From the NCBI RefSeq assembly GCF_963169125.1, contig NC_084797.1, positions 97,799,868-97,863,867 on the forward strand: DNA of 64,000 nt, given 5' to 3'. Below are positions 22,531 through 32,957 of this stretch, one piece after another. The position numbers and the translations under genes were made by a program. The notes under the pieces were generated by a model that was given only the letters and a program-made list of their open reading frames with translations, was not told the origin of the DNA and searched no databases. Position 1 is the first letter of the stretch. Every line of letters begins with the position of its first letter. Source of the stretch: Humulus lupulus. Its lineage: Eukaryota > Streptophyta > Magnoliopsida > Rosales > Cannabaceae.

Positions 22531-22903
22531 TGTGACAGTCAGAATCTCGTGATCCGTAGGAGGAAAGACAGGGTAAAGCTGTGCAATCCCACATCGCTTG
22601 GGGAAGGTCAAGTGTGATGATTCTAAGACTATGTAGGTATGGGACTGCACAGTTGAAGAAGGCTTAAATGAATTGATGGTTACTACCTATGCCAACAAGA
22701 TACATCTTCTTTTCAGTAGCTCATCACTTGAGAACTCCAAAGTTAAGCATGATTAACCTGAAGTAGTCTCATGATGGGTGACCTCTTGGGAAGTTTTCCC
22801 AAGAAGCGTGCGAGTGAGGACAAAGCACGCTGAAAATACTCATGTTTGTTTGTAGAGCCAGTAGTCATTCCAAGAAGCAGCCATATTGACGTGGGGCGTC
22901 ACA
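22531..22903 (+). mobile_element. Cassandra-type solo LTR with 5S rRNA-like sequence
   Basis: A 373-bp segment starts TGTGACAGTC, ends GGGGCGTCACA and is flanked by AGTTT at 22526-22530 and 22904-22908. About 22676-22797 resembles plant 5S rRNA. The matching parts are the internal promoter blocks: AGTTAAGCATG (A box), AGTAGTCTCATGATGGGTGA (intermediate element) and CTCTTGGGAAG (C box). Cassandra is a small non-coding retrotransposon whose LTRs carry such a 5S-like promoter, presumably read by RNA polymerase III. With only one LTR and a perfect duplication, this is a solo LTR. Neither of the other Copia LTRs has it. Confidence 0.85.
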
Positions 22904-22908
22904 AGTTT

Positions 22909-23986
22909 ACTGAAATATGATTTACAGGGAACTAAGTGTTTTAAGGATAAAATACAATGAGGGGTAAAATGGTATTTTTAGTCTCATCTCATTGTAGAAC
23001 GTCTATAGAGGATTGAGTGACAAATATGGTTGTAACAATGGATAATTAATAGTGTATCTATATTGGATATAGAGTGTTCTATGAATTCAAGAGTGCAATT
23101 CTGAGTCTTTTGTGGAGTCACAATGAATTAATAAGTTAGTAAATTTATTTGTTAAATTTATGATAACTTATTAGAGCTTGATTTCATAGGCCCATGGTCC
23201 TCACTTTACTTTGGATAAAATAATCTTGATAGTCTCAATTAATTGATTTAATTATCAATTAGAATTATCAAGTTGACCTGGTCAATTTTGGATAGTTTCG
23301 CATAGTTATACAATTTAGAGAAGAAAAGAAATTTTAGGGCAGATTTATTAATTCAAACAAATTGGTGTCTAAATTAATAAATAGTTTAAATCAAGGTTCA
23401 TATTATAAATAATTAATTTTATAAAGGATTTAAATAATTATTTAATTAATTAAATCAATAGAAAACAATACAGACCTTGATTTTAAGTCCAATAGGCTTA
23501 TAATTAAATGGGAAATTTCATGCGCCTAAAACTCATGATAATTTCAACCTAATGGCTGATATTACCTATTATTTTATTGACTTTTTAATTAAATAAATGA
23601 CCTAATTGAGCCTATGAAATGAATTTTAAGTGAAAGTTGAGAAAAGAGATCAACAAATGATCATAAGATCTATTTTTTATGCTTTAGGGTTTTAGACTCT
23701 CTCTACAGCAAAAGTCTTTTTCCAAGCCTCTAAATTCTCTTCTTTTCTTCTTCTCTTTGTATCTATCTCATGTGTTGAGAATTTCTCACTCTATTCTAGG
23801 TGATTCTAAGGATACTTTGGAAGGTTGTGAAGATAATAGAAGATCAATTCAGCTATTGGTGATACTCTGCGACAGAAAGGATACAAGGATTAGAGAAATT
23901 GAAGGAAGGACTAATACATTCTCTTGCATATAATGTAGTGTTCTTATCATTATCTCTGTTTAAATTCAATTGTAGAAATATGTTCT
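22909..23986 (+). mobile_element. First Copia LTR, piece 3, truncated
   Basis: Continues the Copia LTR and follows 37741-38827 and 45902-46985 by eye. Similarity stops after TGTTCT at 23986; the last roughly 80 bp of the LTR, its primer site and the first part of the leader are missing. No target duplication marks the join, so it is a deletion junction. Confidence 0.85.
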
Positions 23987-24935
23987 CTCCCCCGCCCTGA
24001 CGGCCACTGAAAGCACCCCGTGCCCTCCTATCAGAACCAGGAGGAATAAAAGAATTTTGGGCCTTTCTCTTTTGCTCACTGGAGCCACTACCCCGACTAG
24101 AACCAGTGAAAGGAGGCACCATCCTCTGAGCATCATGCCTTGCGGTGCCCTCTTGCCATATCCGATACTCGGCCCCCTTAGCGGTAAGGGCCTTCTCCAC
24201 TACCTATGCATAGGTGGTAGTCCTCGGATCTAACGTTATCTTGACATCATGGGATATCATGACGTTCAATCCCCGCACAAACCAATCCCTCCATGCCATA
24301 TCAGTAAGCACCAAGTTTGGTGAGAACTTTGCCAACTAGTCAAACTTCAATGCATATTCTATAACTGCCATCAGATTCTGAGTCAGATTAACAAACTCAT
24401 CCACCTTTGCAGCTCGGACTGCAACACTGTAGTATTTTTCATTGAAGATGTCCCTAATTTCTTCCTAGGTCATAGCTGTCACATCCCTCCCCTTGGACAC
24501 AACTTCCCACCAGACGCGAGCGTCTTCTCTTAACATATAACACGCACAGACCACCCTCTCATTCCCTTCCACCCTTATGAAATCCAGGATGGAATCCACT
24601 ACTCTTCCCACAGTGGGTCTGGACCGCCCTCAAAGGTGGGAGGATGTTGCTTCTTGAACCTCTCGTATGAATGCTCCCACATGTTCTCCATCACAGGCTG
24701 GGCTGGCACTGGTGCCACAACCTGTGCAATATGTATCCCAATACCCCAAGGAGGGGCCTGCTGCCTCAATTCTAGAAGCTCGTGTTCTATTCGTTGAAGT
24801 CTTGCTTCCATTTCGGCAAACAATTGTTGCCAGTTCTGTGGGGCAGGTGGGGGGCTTGTCCCTGGTTGTCATCTTCAACCACATTGTCGCGGAGTTTAAT
24901 CGATCACTGAGGCATAACTTCAATATGCCTACAAT
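23987..24935 (-). pseudogene. Tekay-type gag remnant
   Basis: On the minus strand the fragment shows an N-terminal helical region (EMEARLQRIEHELLELRQQ near 24800) and a FEGGPDPLWEE motif near 24625. Distal gag follows near 24200-23990 (for example VPPFTGSSRGSGSSEQKRK). These are gag features of Tekay-like chromoviruses. Stops and frameshifts break the frame, and the gene ends at the junction with the Copia LTR. Everything from the zinc knuckle onward, including pol and the 3' LTR, is absent. Confidence 0.75.
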
Positions 24936-25264
24936 CAATGATGTCGCACATCAGGCACAATAACAACATCCAAAAACCACCTCCCGACCCCATCAATCAG
25001 TCACAAATAACTGTTCAACACATCCCACACATTGCATAAGCATATAGTAATCAAGGGGTCGTGCCCTGACATCATACATGTATAAACACATTCATCATGC
25101 TCTATCTATAATATTCAGGCAAATATGGCAATTTTAAACAAGCAATTAAACACATAGTTCATTTAATACCAACCAACCCTGAGTCGAGCTTATCTCTGGC
25201 AGCAAGCGTACATGTTCAATCGATCTCTAAGAACCATAAACCTTGGCACGCTCTGATACCAAGT
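24936..25264 (-). mobile_element. Leader and primer site of the truncated Tekay-type element
   Basis: Read on the minus strand, the LTR end at 25265 is followed by TGGTATCAGAGC at 25261-25250, the initiator methionine primer site. A leader similar to that at 1279-1637 comes next. Confidence 0.8.
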
Positions 25265-26611
25265 TGTAACGCCCTACTACCGTAGAGTCGTTACCATGTG
25301 ATTTATAAATGTTCCATTAGCTCGCTAATCGAGGTTTTAGGTTGAAAAGTGTGATTAAATCAAAATAAAAACTCATTTGACAAACATTAATTATAAAGAT
25401 TTGCACCTTCATTTAAATTCGTAAAAGTTATACATTTAGGATCCCAAAATATTGTTTAAAAGTGTATTACAACTCAAAAATGTGAATACAGTCAACCAAA
25501 GCGACAAAACCAACCATTACAACATATTCCTCAAAATAACCCCGGTCGTGGCAGCCAGGTAGGTCGAAAATGTACACGCCACTCCATGCTCTCCAACTCA
25601 TGGTTGATTGATCTTTCCCTTGCCCTTACCTGCACCATAGAGCACCTGTGAGCCGAGGCCCAGCAAGAAAACTCAACGAATACATATCATAATACAATCC
25701 AATGATATACAACATAAACAGACAACTTAAACACATAGTGGCCTATGCTGACCCAGGTTCTTTACTAGGCACTGGGTTCACGGTCTTCACCGAGAGGGTG
25801 GATACAGAACCCTTAGAGGGTCTTGCCCTAGCGATCTGCATTCAGCATGCCTTCACCGTTCTCCGCCTTTGTCGTTCCCGACCTTTCCCATTCTCGGCCT
25901 TTGTCGTTCTCGGCCTTCGCCATTCATTCATAATCATGCACAACATAGCATAGAATTTACAAGTATTCACAAATATATTAAACACAAATAAAAGGGCCAC
26001 GCCCTGAAAAATAGGGCCATTCTATGCTCTACGGGCACAAAAAGTTTTCTTACCTGTGTCCCAAGCTGATAGATTAACGCGATCCCGAGCACGATCCCCT
26101 AAACCCGAGTCTTGATGTAAAACCTAGTCACAACTCCATAATAAATAGATATCCATCAATCCCTAACCAATTAAGAACTTCAGATAAAAATACTAGCCTT
26201 TGGGACCTTGAATTCTACTAAACTGGGTAGTAGAATCCTACTCGAGCCTTAACATTTGGGTTCCTGAGCTTAAAACCTTCAATTGGTCAACATTGTCTAT
26301 TTGAGCTGCGGCCCAGCCCTTAAAGGCCATGTAGCACCACAAGTCAGAGAGCCTTGGGCTATCATCAAAGGGACACGGGTTGTGGCGCGCCTCAGCCTGC
26401 ACCACGACGCCTGGGCAAAAATCTGAGGCTCCCAAGCCTCTGAGCTCATGCAGGTCGCAGCGCCTGAGGAACATAGTGGCAGCTCGAGCCCCAAAACCCA
26501 AAAATCCCATGCATTTCCACTTCATTTTCCTCAGCCTAACTAACCAATTCTCAGCCAAATCAATCCCTACACTCAAAATTCAACCTACAATTCATACCAT
26601 AGCAGCATAAC
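25265..26611 (-). mobile_element. 5' LTR of the truncated Tekay-type element, inner part
   Basis: The plus strand starts TGTAACGCCCTACTACC, the complement of the GGGCGTTACA end seen in relatives. A GGC-rich short repeat lies near 25855-25925. At 26611 the LTR is cut by the second Tekay-type element; it resumes at 35646. Confidence 0.85.
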
Positions 26612-28951
26612 TGTAACGCCCTAATCTCTAGGGACCGTTATGGTGTGCATTTTAAACAGTGCTAAACTCGCTAATCGAGCCATTTGGCCTTAATCGTGTA
26701 ACTAAGTATGATTAGAGGTTTAGGATTAAAATTTTGGTTAAGATACAACGTTTCATTAAAACATTTACTGTATACATTGGGATCCCAAAAATATAATTTA
26801 AAGGTTAATTAAAATAAAATGTTTACAACCAGCCGACCTAGGCGACAAAATAGGGTTTACCCCTAGTTCCTCTTTCAACCCTCGGCCGTGGCGGTCAAGC
26901 AGCCGCATATGTACACATCGTCACCTAAGTTCTCCAACTCAAGGATGGTCCAACTTTCTAATGCCTTTACCTGCACCACATAGCACCCGTGAGTCGAAGC
27001 CCAGCAAGAAAACTCAATATGCTCATGAACAGTAATAACATGTTACTAAATCATAATGTGCATGCCTAATAATAATAGCCCTATTCATGCATGCAAATAA
27101 ATCCAAACAATGATGATTCTGGATCCTACCCTCCTGCAAGGATGACTATCAAGTCAATCCTAATCAGATGAGTGATTTAACACTTTGAAGTTCTGGTAAC
27201 CATGCTGGAGTGTATAGCCCTAATCAGACGAGTGATTTAACACTTTGAGGTTCTGATAACCATGCTGGAGCATATAGCCCTAATCAGATGAATGATTTAA
27301 CACTTTGAGGTTCTGATAACCATGTCGGGGCGTATAGCTTTAATCAGATGAGTGACTGATGAGTAAGTCACTAACTTAAACTAGATAAGTAAGCAATGCA
27401 ACCAGGCATATATCATATGTCAAATATCCAAATGTAGGGCATTCAGCATGCTTACTTAACAGTCGCTAGCATAATTATGATCATGCACAAATGCAGAGAC
27501 TCAAGCTCTGATCAAACTCATATTCAATATTCATGCCAGGCCCTAATCACATGTTCCTCATGCATCACATGCATCACAGACTGGGTGCAGTTTTCTTACC
27601 TCTAGTTCGAGCGAGAAATAACAAATGAACAACCCTTGAGAACGATCGATCCTTTAATCCCTTAGCGGTCACCTAGTCATAACCAAATATGGAACTCCAA
27701 TTAATGAAATCAACATTAAAAGGTTCTTGACCTAAACCTCACTCCCGGAACCCCGAATCGTACCCAAACGGTGAGTAGATTCAATCCCGAGCCTTAGGAA
27801 TTGAAACCCCAAGCCAAAAACCCTCAAAAGTCCCCAAAATATGCATAAGGAAACACAGGGTAGCGCTATAGCGCTGCCCCTCTAGCGCCCCAACGCTACA
27901 ACCAGGATTGATTTTCCCTAGCTAACGTTGTAGCGCCCTCCCTTGGGCGATATAGCGCTAGGACCAGGCTGATCAGCCCTGGTTTTTCCCTCCTTCGAGT
28001 CCTCCATTTCCAACTTGAAAAACCATCTTCCAAACTTTATCCAAAACCCCAAATGAACCTAAATATCTACTCTAAATGTCCTAGGCATCATAACCCAAAC
28101 AAACTTTGTGAAAACCCCCATTGAATTCTCAACTTTCAAACCAAAACCCAACTGAAACTCAATAAGAAAATAGAGCAAGAAACCAGAGATTCTATGGTTA
28201 AAAACTTACCTCAAGCTCAGAATTACACCCTTTTCAATGGTAGGACATAACCCAAATCCCTCAAGGCTTGGTTCCCTAGCTTGGTTCCTCAAAACCAACT
28301 TCAAAATTCAAGAAGAAAAAAAGAAGAAAAGATGAACAGTTGAAGGAGGAGATGATGCTCTGTTTTGGTTCAGCCTTCCACAGCCTTCTAATGGCTAAAT
28401 ATAACCTTAGGGTGAAAAGACAATATTGCCCCTAAGCCTAATTAAAACCCTTAACAACCACCAAGGGCAAAATCATACTTTCCCGCCTATCTCGTTAATC
28501 ATAATTAACACCCTCCAATTCCCGTTATTCCCAATATTCTCAAATGCTAATAAATCATATCCCATTACCCTTTAATTCCCAGTAATGTTCTAATCACCAA
28601 AATACCCCGAGACTCAATCCGAGCCCCGAAATTAACCCCGTTATGACCAGACCGATAACTTGCATTCAAAGATCGTCTCATGTCGAATGGTTCCAACAAA
28701 TCCACATATAATGTGGTATTATTCATAATTCACCAACATGCATAAAAATACACAACTACGTCCTCATCGGGCCAAATTACCAAAATGTCCTTATAATTAA
28801 AAATAGACCCATATGCATGATTTATCATCATATTATAATATAATTCACATAAACATGCATATAATCATTTAATGGCATAATAAATCAATTATTGCCCTCC
28901 CGACCTCCTAATCAAGGTCCTAAACCTTATTAGGGATTTTGGGGCATTACA
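26612..28951 (-). repeat. 3' LTR of the nested Tekay-type element (2340 bp)
   Basis: The plus strand starts TGTAACGCCCTAATC and ends GGGGCATTACA. It lacks about 343 bp present in the partner LTR (missing near 27375) and carries a 60-bp minisatellite at about 27160-27350. Confidence 0.9.
27160..27350. repeat. 60-bp minisatellite in LTR, about three copies
   Basis: Successive units contain GATTTAACACTTTGAGGTTC and CATGCTGGAG, with a 60-bp period. The same array, about four copies with point differences, is in the partner LTR near 33500-33705. Confidence 0.85.
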
Positions 28952-29611
28952 ATTATCCCCTCCTTACAGAAATTTCATCCTCAAAATTTATCTGAACTGC
29001 CCGGAATAAGAATTCTGCACAACTGATTCCAGTTTCCCAGGTCGTTCCCTCGACCTCACTATCTCTGTAACATTATGTTGACTCAAAGTATAACTTTGTT
29101 CCTTAGAACCTTATTCTTTCTGTCTCACATATGGACTGGCTACTCCTCAAAGGATAACTTAGCCTAAATCCCCAGATTCTCATAACTCAACTCATGAGTT
29201 TCTTTTAACCCATGTCCTTAACATGGAAATCTAAAATACATTGTATACAGCTGAAAATGCCAAAGATAAGGCCAATCCAAAGGCAACCTGATTGATCCTG
29301 TCCAGGATTCAAATGGTCATATCAATCTAGAGCTCAACTTTCCCTTAATTCCTCACCCCTATCCATGGTGATACTTTAAGGAAGATACAATTTTCTACTT
29401 GGAACTCCACATTCCTGCATTTCAAATCAATATAACTTTTTCCATTTACTCTGAGAAGTGAGCATCCAAGCTCTAACCTCTAATAATCTCAATGATCCCT
29501 TGAACTACCTCAGGATCCAAAATCAACATCTCACCCATCTTATTCCAATGAACGGGTGATAATCATTCTCTATCATACTTCATCTCATAGAGTGCCCTTC
29601 CACTACTGGAT

Positions 29612-29646
<35 letters not shown>

Positions 29647-30728
29647 TTACCATCAGTCTAAGGATAATGAACTGCACTAAATTCCATCTATATACTCATT
29701 TCCTTCCTTAACCCTCCCAAGACCTGGAAGTAATAATAGAGTCTTCATCTGATAAGATAGACCTTGAATTTCATGAAGGCGTACTACCTCTTTCACAGAA
29801 AATCTGAATACTGATCACTATATTATTCGTCCTTACTGATAGAAGTGAACTCAATTTAAATACTGGTCCACAATGACCCAAACCAATTCACGATGACCCA
29901 CTATCTTGGGCAGCTCCATCGCGAAGCCTGTCGCGATGTTTCCTTATTTCCATTATAAAATTCTCAAAGGCTACAATGGCCTTACTGATTTCTTATGCTT
30001 AGATTTGACCTGCTAACAGGTTAAAAACTTTGCCATATATACCATTATGTCCCTCTCCATCCCATGCCATCAATATAAGGCTTTCAAACTCTGTACATTT
30101 TCCATTATGCCTGGATAAAGAGAATAAGAGAATAGTATGAGATTCATCCAGAATCTCCCATTTAATCTCAATGTCCATTGGATTCCAAATTCGATCCTAA
30201 TACCACAATAAATTCATACCTGACACTGCATAATCCTTAGCTAAGACTATCCCTTCAATTCTCCCATCTGTGGTTCACTTAACTATCTTTCCTTTAATCC
30301 TTTCTGCAAGAGTAAACTCAAGTATACAGCTGGCCACCTGGCCCACCAGAAACTCTACTCTAGTTCTGGTCAGATCCTTTAACCAACATGATGCATATGC
30401 AAAAAAAATTCCATGTCACTGAGGTGTCATAACAACCTGCAAACGGATTCTGATCTGTAAGAAGACTCAGAACTCTTTACCAAAGCACATATAATGTCCT
30501 GCCCATCCAAGGAAACTCCTGCCCCTAAGGCGTTCCTTATCCTTGGAAAATCTCCGCAGAGAATATACCACAATACCATTGATCAAGATGATCACAAATC
30601 CAATTCATATAATCCTTGAATTCCTGCTCATCTAATCCATCCAAACATAACTTAGTGTTAACCATTTCCTCAAAACATAACTTAGCACTCCTAGTGCCCT
30701 TATCTAATACAACATCAGTCTTCTGCAT
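28952..30728 (-). pseudogene. Eroded Tekay-type integrase and chromodomain region
   Basis: On the minus strand, fragments near 30000-29640 resemble the catalytic part of a Ty3/Gypsy integrase (a WVIV-like piece followed later by a TDGKSER-like piece). Fragments near 29420-29180 resemble the C-terminal GPF/GPY-type part, including LALSLAFSAVYNVF. The last part, near 29080-28985, looks like an eroded chromodomain (QHNVTEIVRSRE). Stops occur every few dozen codons. A (CT)n run at 29614-29643 interrupts the region. The call rests on recognising patterns across frames. Confidence 0.55.
29614..29643. repeat. (CT)n microsatellite
   Basis: About 15 uninterrupted CT units lie within the eroded integrase region. 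Confidence 0.95.
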
Positions 30729-31280
30729 ATTCTTCCCCCTAATCTCTAGCAGGTACTAACCAGATCAAAGATCCACCTTGGAGAATACCACCTTATCCAA
30801 TAACTGAGCCTTAAGTTCTTACAACTTTGCTGAAGTCGCTCAATACAATACCCTAGACCTGATTCCATCTCTGGCACCAATCCAATCACCATTTATCTCT
30901 TTATGTAAACGTAATCCTAACAAATCCCCTGGAAATCCATCCAGAAACTCACAGACTACTCCAGTCTGTCCTAATCTCACTAGCACAACCTAAGTGGTAT
31001 CCACCACACCAGCTAGGAGTTATATGCATCCTCCTACAATAGATCTCTAGCTCCCAAATACAGATGTCATAAACATACAAAATCCATGCACAGTGTCAAC
31101 TGCCACAAGGGTCTCCCACTTTCAAAGCAAGAGTTACTATCATTTCCTTGCAATCCAGCATTGCCTCACACTTGGTTAACCAATCCAAATCCAGGATTAT
31201 CTCGAAATCAATCATAACCAACATTATCATATCAACTGATGAGTCTTCTCTTCACCATAATCTACCTAATCTCTTAAAAC
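30729..31280 (-). other. Unassigned interior of the nested Tekay-type element
   Basis: By position this should be protease or RT, but I could not recognise convincing motifs in any frame. It is probably eroded pol. Confidence 0.4.
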
Positions 31281-32385
31281 TTACCCATAGAGTATCACAT
31301 TCTCTTTATAACATAACCATGCAGTCTGCATATCACCCCTATGCCTCTCTATATGCAACAAGCAAAGAAACAACATGCCACCAAAACTAGTCAGCACAAT
31401 ACAAAAATCAGAACTAGAAAGTTGACCTGCCACCCCTGAGGAACCAACCTCAGTCTCAATCTCCGACTCTGACTGCCTCGGAATGAACACTCGAGCTGGA
31501 GTTGAGTTGTCCATCCCCTTTTGCCCATCTTTCCTTTGCTTTGGGAAATCCTTCTTGAAATGCCCAACCATTTCACATAAGAAACATGCCTTTGCTCGGC
31601 ATTCTCCTAGATGACGCCTCTTACACCGAGCACATTCTGGGTATGTCCTCCAGCTCTTTTTCTTACTCGCTCCCATAAATGGATGTATCACTGTCTGAGC
31701 TCTGTGCTCTCCAGCACTCTCTTGCTCAATCTGATTTCATGCACTCTCAACAACAAGAGCCTTCCCTACCACCTGAGCATAGGTAGAGATTTCATGCATT
31801 GGGGCAACTCTATTGCCCTGAGCTACTCTGGGATTCAATCCCCTAAATAAACCTTTCCTTACTAGCTTCATCTGTGGGTACCATATCATAAGCAAACTTG
31901 GACAACCCATCAAATTTGTTAATATACTCGGTTACTGTTGCATTTCCCTAAACCAGGTTCATAAACTCATTCATCTTAGCAGTCTTGGCTGCATCACAAT
32001 AATACCTTTCACTGAACAGCTACCTAAATTCTTTCCAGTCCATCATAGCTGTGTCTTGCGTCTGGGATATTACTTCCCACCATGTTCGTGCATCATCCCG
32101 CAATACATATGTCGCACAAATCACCCTATTGTGACCTACCAGCCCTATACTGTCAAGAATGGAACTGATCATGCCCATCCATTGCTCAGCTCTAAATGGA
32201 TCTAGGCCTCCCTCAAAGACTGGAAGGGAATACTCCCATAATCTTCCACAGAGAAATTCCCATCTGCTCTCAACCCTAGGCTGAGCCAAAACCGGTGCCT
32301 CTCCTTGCATAGCAAAGGAAGAGGTGTTTCTTGACAGGTTCTGTTGTTGCTTCAAACACCTAATCTCTTCCTCTTGCCTCTGCAA
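31281..32385 (-). pseudogene. Eroded Tekay-type gag with zinc knuckle
   Basis: On the minus strand, a core like FEGGLDPFRAEQWM and DDARTWWEVISQTQ (near 32210-32040) is the conserved gag segment. CARCKRRHLGEC and CFLCEMVGHFKKD (near 31630-31545) are knuckle-like parts, the second with its last cysteine replaced. These mark a Ty3/Gypsy gag of the Tekay type. The parts lie in different frames separated by stops, so the gene is dead. Confidence 0.75.
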
Positions 32386-32957
32386 TCTTAATTACAAATC
32401 TGTAATCATTTGCTGGAAATTTTGAGGGGCAGATGAAGAACTCAACCCCTGGTTGAAACTCCCAGCCTCTGTATAACCACCATTAGGTCTCATTATCTGC
32501 CTTGGATACATACCTGCTGGTCGAATCTGCAGTCAATAACTTGACTCATTAAACATGATGAGCATATCAAGAGCTTTCCCCACAGGAACAATCTTACCAC
32601 ACTACAATCACAAACCACTGCAGTGCTAAAAACATGCCCATAGCATCATGCATCACTCATAATCCCTGCTCTTCCAACATTCACACCAAGCTTCCAACTC
32701 CAGCATGCAAATATCACATTTATATAAATATATATATTCATGGAGCAGGTAATCATATAGTCAAAAGCCAGGCTCTATCAGAATCTCATGCTCCCTAATA
32801 CAATGTGCAGGTAAAGCATTTACATTCTATTTAAGCAGTTAAGCACATAACTATAGAAATAGTAACCATCCCCTGGGTGAAGCTCTCTTTAGTGACGAGT
32901 GTACATGCCCAGCTTGTCTTCAGGAACCCTTAACCTTGGCTCACTCTAATACCAAGT
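32386..32957 (-). mobile_element. Leader and mutated primer site of the nested element
   Basis: The minus strand reads TGGTATTAGAGTGA next to the LTR, a decayed initiator methionine primer site. The rest is non-coding leader. Confidence 0.7.

Noticed and set aside
22676..22797. Functional 5S rRNA gene
   Set aside because: Only about one 5S-length segment with several changed positions, inside a 373-bp unit with LTR ends and a target duplication, so a Cassandra LTR explains it better.
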